64,000 nt of DNA from Denticeps clupeoides (lineage: Eukaryota > Chordata > Actinopteri > Clupeiformes > Denticipitidae): contig NW_021629785.1 of the NCBI RefSeq assembly GCF_900700375.1, forward strand, positions 1 to 64,000, written 5' to 3'. Of this stretch, positions 24,547-34,744 are shown piece by piece. The notes under the pieces were generated by a model. It was not told where the DNA came from and ran no database searches. It worked only from the letters and a program-made list of their open reading frames with translations. Positions within the stretch are counted from its first letter, which is position 1. Every line of letters starts with the position of its first letter. The position numbers and the translations under genes are program-made.

Positions 24547-25571
24547 TCCTCATGGAAATGAATCTGGCTTAGTTACCGCATTAACCTTTCTGTAATCAGT
24601 ACGGAACCAAAATGTCTTGTCAGGCTTAGGGACCAGTAGGCACGGACTACTCCACAGCCACTAACTCTACACAGCCAGCTTGTTCAACAAGTTCACCTCA
24701 GACTGCATCACTGTTCGCTTTGTAAAAACTGGGGAGAGTGGAGTAAAAAAACTCTCTCTCTCTACTTACAAAAGCACTGTATTCAAACCACTCCAACTTG
24801 ATGTTACCTGGCAGAAAGAGGCATGGCACAATAGAGGTTAAAAGGATGAGCAATTTCTAATTTATTAACTTCAGTATATTATTATTGCACTTACATGTGA
24901 ATATTGTATGTAAAAAGGTACCAATATTACAGAGAAAGCCAAGATGAAACGAAAGAGTAAAGGGAGAGAGAGAGAAAGAGAGAGAAGCCATGAGAAAAAT
25001 AGGTGAAATAGGAAAGACTCAGTTACTGATGGGAAAATTTCCCTCAGCTTCCAAAAGAAAAGATAAAGAAAGTCCCTGACCACAAGTGAACAATCCTTTA
25101 TACATTTGGCCCACAGGAAGTTGTCACCGACCAATCAGAATGTGTTGTTTCTGTCTAGTCCTGCCCCCCGTGGTCTCCCGTTTGGGGCAGACAAAGGCAG
25201 GGCGGGGTATCACAAGACCCTGTGGCAGGCATTTCACACCTCTTGCCATTTGACAAAGATATGGAAAACGGAGGTGTTGAATCTCCATGCAAAACAAAAG
25301 CACAGAAACATCATGTTCCTGCGATGTACCATCTTACAGTTTTGTTGGATTCAGCCGATACGGGTGCTGCCTGATGGGAGCATGACCATCAACGTCAACA
25401 TCATGTTACATGAGAGACGTACCTACAGGGGTGTCAGAGAACAAAGCAGCATGTGACTGAATTAGCCCAATAACATGCATGCGATCTGCTGCAGACAAGC
25501 CAGACAGATAAGCTTCTAACTCCTGCAGAATCTCACTATTCTGACCACTGTAAATAAGTTCAGTTAACTCC
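24547..25571 (-). mobile_element. Ty3/Gypsy pol fossil, unit 3
   Basis: Same broken fossil, a few bases shorter than in the neighbouring units. Confidence 0.63.
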
Positions 25572-26351
25572 AAAAAGTCATGATAAATAAAGTTTTGAGG
25601 AAGGATTGCAACATGAACAGAGGGGACATTTGAGGCTGTACGTGGGGTCTGAAAAACAGATATTAGACTTTTCAAAACATTTTTTAAATACTTTGTATCA
25701 CCCTTTTGAAATGATGCTTTCCCTCAAACGTCATGGTCCATAGGTGAACAAGAGGTCCAAAACACCTAGTCAGTTCTGGATAGTGTTCAACATAATGATG
25801 TTTGGGTCTGAGATTGAAACACTGCTTTAAGACCCTCTCTGTGACCACTTATTTTAGATTGCATGTACTGAGTGGATTCCTGTACTCATGTACGTGTACT
25901 CAAATAAAAGAAGCTGAGCAGACGTGGAGAGAGAAAGAGAGAACTGTGCAGGAAACTGAGGTCTCTCTCTCCCCTTTGCGCAAAGCTGATGAAGAAGGAG
26001 CTCACATTGGTTTGTGTGATCATTTTATTAATAATAATAATCCCAACAAGGAGTGTCCCTAAAATCTGGCATCTTTTATCTTAAAATCTCAGATGGTTGA
26101 CCCATGTGAGCTTAATTTTATTAATGTTGAGTGTTAATGAAATGTGGATATGTTTTTTGATCTTCAACTGCCCTCTTGTGGCAAAAAGCAACAGAATCTA
26201 AGTCTGCAACCATATGTTCAGCAACACTGACAGTGTTTGCAGATCAAAATCCACACAGATTACACAGACACAGTCATCAACTAAATAAACAAGCGTATTG
26301 AGTATGAAACAGTTAAACACTTAAACACCTTCAAAATGCATTTGACTCAGA

Positions 26352-26833
26352 TGCCTGGACTGGCAGGGGACGTACGTTCACTACACGGGATGCTGCATTC
26401 ACATCTGGGGACTCTGCAGCCTATGCAGTGGTGAGGAGCTGTCTTCATTTGGGAATTAAGGATGCAAAGAGACAGTATGCACAAAGACTGTTGTCGCGGG
26501 TGTTGATGGCACTGCATCGCTTATGAAAAACCGCCCCCACTGCAGATGCAGCATTCTGACCCCTTGCTTCCAGATGATCTTCATCTAATCTATGCACGCT
26601 ATGAGGTTAAAACCATCTCAAAGGCACCAGCTTCAGCACCAGCACTGAATGACCAGGTTCTAACAGATCTACAGAGGGTGTGATTTCCAACTTTACCTCA
26701 CCTGCTTGCCTCTGGGTGCCATCTCAACTTCAGGGAACGCACCCTGCACACCCTCATATTGAACAGAACGTCCAGCTTCTACTCATAGCGCCTTCAATAC
26801 TATTATTCATGAACAGATGGTAGTAAAGTTAAC
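26352..26833 (+). mobile_element. L2-like LINE fossil, unit 3
   Basis: Same fragment, with cactgcagatgc as in unit 6. Confidence 0.58.
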
Positions 26834-27614
26834 TTCTTGACACAATGTCAGCAACAAAAAAACATTATGAAAACAAGCACATTTTGTTTGGCGTCTGCTC
26901 ATCATGAGATTTTGTCCCTGGTTTCTGCCAGCCTTTTCCTTGCCTGATCCTGCTTCATGTTCACCTCCTTTTTACCTGACCAGTAATATTCGTATAGGGT
27001 TACTATTATAATATCAGCTCTACAACTGATATATTTTCAGTGCCATTACTTCAGTCTGGTGAGGAAAACCCTCTCTGATCCTCATTGTGAAGTAAAAAAG
27101 ACTGACCACTGCCGAAAGGAGAACTCCAGTGCAACATTTTTATTGGGTCCGGTTCAAAAGTGCAATCAAAAAGAGAATTTGAGCAAAACAAAAACTACAA
27201 AGACAGTCAGGGTGCACGCTACAATCTGGGTTGCCAGTTCTTGCGTGTTTGCTCTAGTTTCCGGGATGTTTAATTACATTTTACGGGCACCAATGTCACT
27301 ATTCAACCAAAATAAACAACACAATAAAGATTCTGCACTTTAATTTTCAGGATGTGCAGACGTATGTGAACAAATGTGACGCAAATAAAATAAAAAAAAG
27401 TTATTCACTACAATCTGGCAACCGTCAATTTGTTACAACGCCTTGTGCTTGAGCTTCATTTTTATAAAAATGTCAACCCCTCATCCTAAAATATGGCTTT
27501 TGTTTTCTTTGACAGTATATGATCAACATGAGAACTTTTAGTTTTATCTTGTTCTCCTTTATATATAATATAATACAATTACAGGTTGTTTTGTTGTGAA
27601 GGACGTATAGAGTC

Positions 27615-27641
27615 GTTGTCATAGTAACCGCGTTTTATAAA
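27615..27641 (+). promoter_or_regulatory. X-box plus TATA-like box, unit 4
   Basis: Identical motif pair. The acceptor of the following 5' UTR intron is at 28201-28202 and the minisatellite-bearing exon follows. Confidence 0.5.
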
Positions 27642-28260
27642 CACAAATCATGTGAATTCTACTCAGTTTCAACATAAAACAGCACTGAGCGGCAGCACTT
27701 TTGGTGAGTACCAACAAAATTTGAGATGGTATTAGCATTAGCGGGCTGGCTAGCCTGTAAACTCGCTCTACTTCCCAAGTCACCTCTTTGTGTTTTGAGA
27801 GCAAAACTATCGACGATAAAAGCATCAGAACGAGCATAATTTTCACTTGATCGGCAGGGCTCGTGTTTTGGAAGTTTTATTTATTGAAACAACTGCCATT
27901 AACTTGCAGAGAGACTCGAAGCCAAATAAATATCAACCTGTGAGCGATTTGAGTTTAGCGCGATTTAGTTGTAAGAGGTGCTTCAAAGGACGCGAGACGA
28001 ATGTTTATTGTGCTCAAAACCCAGAGGTCTGCTCATCTTCACGTTTCACATTCACGTTTCAAAACTCTGTAGAGTGTGTAAAAATGAACAAACAAGTGTA
28101 GATACAGCGAATAGATGTTTTCAGTGTCCCCTCAAGTTACACCATCACAGCCTGTATTTCTATGAGTGTGTTTTGTCAATGTCATTTTCTCCATCATTGC
28201 AGATTATTAGTGATCAGAGACTATTCTTCAGAGATTCCTGAACAGTGATTCCTGCAAGAG

Positions 28261-28385
28261 ATTCTACAGAGAGAGATTCCAGCGAGGGAGAGACCTGAGA
28301 GAGATTCCAGCAACAGCTTCCACGGAGAGATCCCAGCGAGGGAGAGACCTGAGAGAGATTCCAGCAAGGGAGAGACCTGAGAGGG
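28261..28385 (+). repeat. Variable 28-bp minisatellite in the 5' UTR exon (unit 4)
   Basis: The repeat reads agagattccagc(g/a)agg then gagagacctgag and ends 30 bases before the start codon. Unit 4 has three full repeats plus one partial version containing caacagcttccacgg. Counts elsewhere: about one full plus a partial in unit 1, two plus a partial in unit 2, two in units 3, 7 and 8, three in units 5 and 6. It lies between the last UTR acceptor and the ATG, so it would be transcribed as part of the leader. Confidence 0.75.
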
Positions 28386-28414
28386 ACCACTGAAGGATTC
28401 ATTAGATCCTCAAA

Positions 28415-30619
28415 ATGGCCCTCAGCTACGACCACACTCAGGTATGTGCACATCTGTGAGGCAAATACATAATTGTCTGTATATTTTAGAATGCATTGCT
28501 CACTCCCTCTCTGTTGTTGCAGTGAACTGTGTTGAGATCTGCTGCTTGATTTGTTAAATAAATGTGCAAACGAATGACAAAATATATACAATTTGCCCTC
28601 TCAGCGCCAAGTGGACAAATATTCATACGTCTGGACCATCAGCAGCTTCAGCTTTGCTGACGATGTGAATGGTGTCCCCATCATGAGCTCCACAATTTCC
28701 AACCCCAGTGGAGATCTGCAATGGTAGGTGTTGGTCTTAGTTCTTCATTTGAAGTTCTTCATTCGTTTTTCTGGGAGCTGATCATTTTCTCACTCCTTCC
28801 TTCCTCTCTGCATTCTCAGGTGTCTGCAGTTGTTCCCCAATGGCATGGAGCCTGACTACGAGAGCTACCTGTCATTCTATCTTGTTCTGGTCAGACAGAG
28901 GTGTGCGGGTTAGTTGTAAACTAGCCATGCTCAATGCCGAGGGACAGGAGGAATTTTCCTTGGGTAAGTTTACCTTGTTTGTTTAAGACAAACTATTTTC
29001 TGATAAAAACGATCTGTAAACACAGATGATTGTATATTATTTTAATGCTGGACTGCAGCGCTGAGATGACCTGTCTGTGTGTTGCTGTGTTACAGTAAAT
29101 CAGTACGACACCAGGATGTATGAGAACGACAAGCTAGGATTCCCAGACTTCGTACACAGGAGTGACATCCTGGATGACGACTTGGGGTTCTTAAAGGATG
29201 ACACGCTCACCCTCACCTGTGAAGTAAGTCTCATTGGCTGCCACATTGGTTTCCCATGTGACTGGTGTCAGTAAACATGATCTGTCTGGTCGATGTAAAG
29301 ATGAACTGTTGCACCGTGATTGTCTGAAGCTGCTGTGTCTTTCTAAAACATCAGCGGGATTCTGTTAGTTTGTATAAATCTAATTGCAGACATTTTTATT
29401 ATATCCTCAGCTTGTGTGTGTTTAAGTGTCAGTTTCTGTAGCTGGACTGTACTAACTGCTGAGTTGGATTGTTGCAGTTTACAGTGGAGATTGATCCGGA
29501 CGCCTCCACGCCACAGGTGAAGAAGCAGGAACCCAACATGGCAGAGGAGCTTCGAGAGCTGTGGGACACATCGTTGCATTCTGACTGCATCCTGTCTGTG
29601 GCTGGTCAAGAGTTTAAGGCCCACAAAGCCATCCTAGCAGGTAACACAGTCGCCACGTGAAAATATATTAATAGAAGAAAAAACACAGAGACTCACAGTG
29701 TATTTGCTAGAATATTGACAATTAGTATACTTCTAGGCAGAAATTGATCTAATACTGACTCCTCTCTTTCTGTGTCTCTTATCAGCCCGCTGTCCCGTCT
29801 TTCATAGCATGTTTATGAATAACACGAAAGAGAACCAAACGGTGAGTCAATCGTCTTTCCCATATATCTCAGCTGATCAGTCTAAACACCACTTTTTCTC
29901 TTACAGTTTATTACAGCAGTGTTTTTAAGTTATGCTTTCCCCTCTAGGGCCGCGTGGACATCAAGGATATGGAGGCCGACATCTTGGAGGAGATGATTAC
30001 GTATATCTACACCGGAACATCTCCCAACGTTCACCAGATGGCCTCAAAGCTCATTGCTGCAGCAGACATGGTAGCTCGTGCACACATCCACCTTCAAAAC
30101 AAAGAGATGATGGTTTCTATCATTGATTACTATAACTTTCTCAGACTCACTCTTAACCCCTCACTATCAGCGCACACAGAGCACATCTCCAGGTTATAGC
30201 ACTATGTGTAACTCTCTCTCTTTCTTCCCCTCAGCACTGCTTGGATCATCTAAAGCTCATCTGTGAGGATGCACTTTGCAGCAGACTCGACGTAGCCAGT
30301 GCTGCAGAGAACCTGATTCTGGGCGACCTCTACCGAGCCCGGCACTTGAAACAAGATGCCCTCACCTTCATCAACTTGTAAATGACAATTCCATCTACAT
30401 CCTGATCTCAAATCTCCACAGCATGTACTCGAGTAGAATAATTATTTATCCAAATCTAAATTCATTATTTATGTCTTTTGTTGTAGTAATGCTGAAGCGG
30501 TTATGAAGACCAACGGGTGGATGATCCTGACGCAAGACCATCCAAACCTTATAGTGGATTTGTATAGTTCCCTGGCTGAGGCCAGCGAACCGCCAGTTAA
30601 ACGCCAGAGGCTTTTTTAA
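28415..30619 (+). CDS. SPOP-like MATH-BTB-BACK gene, copy 4 (reference copy)
   Basis: Exons: 28415-28441, 28605-28723, 28820-28963, 29096-29223, 29478-29640, 29786-29841, 29948-30070, 30235-30377, 30487-30619. Conceptual product about 344 residues (human SPOP is 374). MATH spans roughly residues 12-140 (YSYVWTISSFSF, WCLQLFPNG, YLSFYLVLV, LTLTCE). BTB spans roughly 155-265 (LHSDCILSVAGQEFKAHKAI, YIYTGTSPNV, AAADM). BACK follows ([17 protein letters not shown]), then a basic tail (PPVKRQRLF) placed like the SPOP nuclear signal. The start ATG opens MALSYDHTQ, in the place of the SPOP residues before KFSYMW. In exon 3 the frame shifts by a net +1 or -2 after YLVLVRQ; as spelled, translation stops at TAG three codons past the shift. 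The next frame resumes SPOP homology (CKLAMLNAEGQEEFSL). An ATG in that segment could start a shorter, MATH-truncated product. Confidence 0.85.
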
Positions 30620-30788
30620 CTTCTTTAATTTCTTACCACAGTGTACTTACTTGTAAAAAATGTAGATGCTGTAAGGTTTTAGAACCAGATGATCAGTTAA
30701 AGTATGTCTTATGATTTTCTGTTCAGTAGAGTAGATATTTATAGAGTAGAGATGTTATCTTAGTCAAATGTATATTTGTATATTTTAG

Positions 30789-30911
30789 GACCAGGACAGC
30801 CAGCTGGATGGATGGATGGATGGATGGATCAAACTCATCAGTTTGCTTTATGGACCCATCCAGGACACCCCACAGCAGATGGACTGGATCTTATTGTACC
30901 TGACAAACCAG
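30789..30911 (+). other. Candidate exon, unit 4 (6 GGAT)
   Basis: Six GGAT repeats are three more than in unit 0, so the exon keeps the unit 0 frame with four added residues. The second segment is at 31127-31210 and joins in phase to end at TAA. This is the only unit in the window where the unit 0 frame and the second segment are both intact. Confidence 0.35.
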
Positions 30912-31275
30912 GTAAAGAAGTTCTGCTTTTCTGCTAATTCTATTCCAACAGTTATTCTATTAGTATGCATTTGTTTGGAAAAATGGAGTAGGAAACCAAT
31001 GTGCTTTATTAGTTATAAGTCATTTAAAAAACACCATTAAAAATATTTAAAAATATTATTAAAAACAGTATTTTTAGGCCGGGTAGAAACCTATTTTATG
31101 TTAGGAATACATTTGTTCCCACACAGGAAAACCCTGATCCAAAGGACCAAAGGAACCAGAAAGATCAACTGCTTCATTTGTTTCTTTGTTTATTTTTTAT
31201 TATATTTTAATTTGTTTAGTAATTACACCATTACATACACGATTTAAATTTTACTACACTTATCCTGAGCACCAA

Positions 31276-31829
31276 CATCCAGTCTCACACTAGGCTGGCC
31301 ACGGTGTTGTGTAAAAAACAGAGAAAACTTTGTCCCCAGAGCGGGGGGTGGTGGAGTCGCCAAGACGTTAGTCCGGGGCGACACCGTGGCAAGTCTTTAT
31401 TACCACGCAGGAGATCAAATCCTGCTCTCCTTCTTACTAACCACTCTAGCACTATCTGTCTGTCTGTCTGTCTATGCGTCTGTGTATCTGTCTATTAATT
31501 TATTAATGTACTGTTACTTTGTCTCTTTGTTTATTTATTTTTGTTTATTTGATTATTTGTGTTGATTTTGTTTATGTGTTTTTTATTTTATTTGGTCATT
31601 TATTACATAATTTACACACACAACATTTTACAACACCTATCCTGAACACACAAACATCCAGTCTAACACTAGACTGGCCACGGTGTTGTGTAAAAAAACA
31701 GACAAAACTTTGTCCCCAGAGTGGGGGGTGGTGGAGTGGCCAAGATGTTGGTCCGGGGCGACACCGTGGCAAGTCTTTACCACACAGGACATCAGATCCT
31801 GCTTTCCATCTTACTAACCACTCCACCAC
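31276..31829 (-). mobile_element. SINE-like pair, unit 4
   Basis: Same pair, sharing gagtcgcc with unit 2 and having its own gttagtcc for gttggtcc. Confidence 0.45.
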
Positions 31830-32452
31830 TGTTTTATTTTATTCATTCATTCATTTTAATATTATTGTCATTTATTTTATTAATACACACACACCATTAC
31901 AGTACACTTGAACATACCCTGTTTTAAATGTTAGTTTATTACAGTATACCTTATTGTAAATTTACATTAATACAAATAAAAACCTTTTTATTCCCTTTTT
32001 CTGGACTGTGTGATTCATTGTCTCAAAAATGTCTTGGAGATCAGTTATTTTTGGACTAAAAGTTTACAACATAAGACACTAGGGAGACTACAATGTCATA
32101 CAGGGTACCACTTACTTTAAGGTCCCAGTGAACACAAAATAATAATGGCCTACTAAACCACTCCTTAGTAAAAGGCACATGGCAGCCCGCCTGGAGTTTG
32201 ACCAAAGGCACCTGGAGGGCGCTCAGAATATGAGAAACACAATTCTCTGGTCTGTTACGTCCTGGTTTAGGACAGGAACGTAAACAACAAGGAAAGAGGG
32301 AGAGAAACGGTACCAATTTTTAATAAACAGAAAGACATACAATTAAATCTCGACACAAAGACAAACAAAGCAGTCAGGCCACGAAGAAGCACAGAGTCGA
32401 TGGCTACTGCAAACAGGGCATCTGTCTTGTGTATTTCCACCCTATTCCTTCT

Positions 32453-33480
32453 TCCTCATGGAAATGAATCTGGCTTAGTTACCGCATTAACCTTTCTGTA
32501 ATCAGTACGGAACCAAAATGTCTTGTCAGGCTTAGGGACCAGTAGGCACGGACTACTCCACAGCCACTAACTCTACACAGCCAGCTTGTTCTCCAACAAG
32601 TTCACCTCAGACTGCATCACTGTTCGCTTTGTAAAAACTGGGGAGAGTGGAGTAAAAAAACTCTCTCTCTCTACTTACAAAAGCACTGTATTCAAACCAC
32701 TCCAACTTGATGTTACCTGGCAGAAAGAGGCATGGCACAATAGAGGTTAAAAGGATGAGCAGTTTCTAATTTATTAACACCAGTAAATTATTATTGCACT
32801 TACATGTGAATATTGTATGTAAAAAGGTACCAATATTACAGAGAAAGCCAAGATGAAACGAAAGAGTAAAGGGAGAGAGAGAGAAAGAGAGAGAAGCCAT
32901 GAGAAAAATAGGTGAAATAGGAAAGACTCAGTTACTGATGGGAAAATTTCCCTCAGCTTCCAATAGAAAAGATAAAGAAAGTCCCTGACCACAAGTGAAC
33001 AATCCTTTATACATTTGGCCCACAGGAAGTTGTCACCGACCAATCAGAATGTGTTGTTTCTGTCTAGTCCTGCCCCCCGTGGTCTCCCGTTTGGGGCAGA
33101 CAAAGGCAGGGCGGGGTATCACAAGAACCTGTGGCAGGCATTTCACACCTCTTGCCATTTGACAAAGATATGGAAAACGGAGGTGTTGAATCTCCATGCA
33201 AAACAAAAGCACAGAAACATCATGTTTCTGCGATGTACCATCTTACAGTTTTGTTGGATTCAGCCGATACGGGTGCTGCCTGATGGGAGCATGACCATCA
33301 ACGTCAACATCATGTTACATGAGAGACGTACCTACAGGGGTGTCAGAGAACAAAGCAGCATGTGACTGAATTAGCCCAATAACATGCATGCGATCTGCTG
33401 CAGACAAGCCAGACAGATAAGCTTCTAACTCCTGCAGAATCTCACTATTCTGACCACTGTAAATAAGTTCAGTTAACTCC
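32453..33480 (-). mobile_element. Ty3/Gypsy pol fossil, unit 4
   Basis: Same broken fossil. Its upstream segment is continuous with an adjoining unidentified reading-frame piece (see 33540-33758). Confidence 0.63.
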
Positions 33481-33539
33481 AAAAAGTCATGATAAATAAA
33501 GTTTTGAGGAAGGATTGCAACATGAACAGAGGGGACATT

Positions 33540-33758
33540 TGAGGCTGTACGTGGGGTCTGAAAAACAGATATTAGACTTTTCAAAACATTTTTTAAATAC
33601 TTTGTATCACCCTTTTTGAAATGATGCTTTCCCTCAAACGTCATGGTCCATAGGTGAACAAGAGGTCCAAAACACCTAGTCAGTTCTGGATAGTGTTCAA
33701 CATAATGATGTTTGGGTCTGAGATTGAAACACTGCTTTAAGACCCTCTCTGTGACCAC
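33540..33758 (-). other. Unidentified reading-frame piece next to the Gypsy fossil, unit 4
   Basis: The - strand reads RPKHHYVEHYPELTRCFGPL followed by VHLWTMTFEGKH, a pattern I associate with uncharacterised, probably repeat-borne proteins common in fish genomes. The frame runs on into the Gypsy segment for 147 codons in all. Equivalent sequence is present in every unit. It is a fragment, and I cannot assign a function or be sure whether it belongs to the Gypsy element or was joined to it. Confidence 0.4.
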
Positions 33759-34261
33759 TTATTTTAGATTGCATGTACTGAGTGGATTCCTGTACTCATG
33801 TACGTGTACTCAAATAAAAGAAGCTGAGCAGACGTGGAGAGAGAAAGAGAGAACTGTGCAGGAAACTGAGGTCTCTCTCTCCCCTTTGCGCAAAGCTGAT
33901 GAAGAAGGAGCTCACATTGGTTTGTGTGATCATTTTATTAATAATAATAATCCCAACAAGGAGTGTCCCTAAAATCTGGCATCTTTTATCTTAAAATCTC
34001 AGATGGTTGACCCATGTGAGCTTAATTTTATTAATGTTGAGTGTTAATGAAATGTGGATATGTTTTTTGATCTTCAACTGCCCTCTTGTGGCAAAAAGCA
34101 ACAGAATCTAAGTCTGCAACCATATGTTCAGCAACACTGACAGTGTTTGCAGATCAAAATCCACACAGATTACACAGACACAGTCATCAACTAAATAAAC
34201 AAGCGTATTGAGTATGAAACAGTTAAACACTTAAACACCTTCAAAATGCATTTGACTCAGA

Positions 34262-34744
34262 TGCCTGGACTGGCAGGGGACGTACGTTCACTACACGGGA
34301 TGCTGCATTCACATCTGGGGACTCTGCAGCCTATGCAGTGGTGAGGAGCTGTCTTCATTTGGGAATTAAGGATGCAAAGAGACAGTATGCACAAAGACTG
34401 TTGTCGCGGGTGTTGATGGCACTGCATCGCTTATGAAAAACCGCCCCCACTGCAGGATGCAGCATTCTGACCCCTTGCTTCCAGATGATCTTCATCTAAT
34501 CTATGCACGCTATGAGGTTAAAACCATCTCAAAGGCACCAGCTTCAGCACCAGCACTGAATGACCAGGTTCTAACAGATCTACAGAGGGTGTGATTTCCA
34601 ACTTTACCTCACCTGCTTGCCTCTGGGTGCCATCTCAACTTCAGGGAACGCACCCTGCACACCCTCATATTGAACAGAACGTCCAGCTTCTACTCATAGC
34701 GCCTTCAATACTATTATTCATGAACAGATGGTAGTAAAGTTAAC
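34262..34744 (+). mobile_element. L2-like LINE fossil, unit 4
   Basis: Same fragment, with cactgcaggatgc (one base longer than in units 3 and 6). Confidence 0.58.

Larger units (their letters stand above)
20875..27614 (+). repeat. Unit 3 (6740 bp, shortened)
   Basis: Shortest unit. A 1,023-bp deletion removes the gene from mid exon 5 to just past the stop codon (junction at 22826/22827). A second loss of about 110 bp near 23289, shared with unit 8, removes the second candidate exon of the unidentified downstream gene. It has the longest GGAT tract in the window (11 repeats). Confidence 0.93.

Noticed and set aside
28903-28915. A 13-base intron (gtgtgcgggttag) in exon 3 that would restore the frame
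   Set aside because: It begins with GT and ends with AG, and its length fits, but it is far below the size any spliceosome can remove.
31519-31911. 130-codon + strand ORF starting MSLCLFIFVYLI, present in many units
   Set aside because: It is a reading of TTTATT-rich low-complexity sequence followed by the SINE-like repeat; no domain and no exon signals.
32056-32316. 86-codon - strand ORF starting MVPFLSLFPCC
   Set aside because: Open in most units only because the units are near-identical; no match that I recognise and no gene context.
32774-33043. - strand ORF of about 89 codons starting MVGDNFLWAKC
   Set aside because: Its length comes from a GA microsatellite read as SLSLSL; it overlaps the sequence that interrupts the Gypsy fossil.
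33015-33365. 116-codon + strand ORF starting MAHRKLSP
   Set aside because: It is the opposite-strand shadow of the Gypsy fossil segment.
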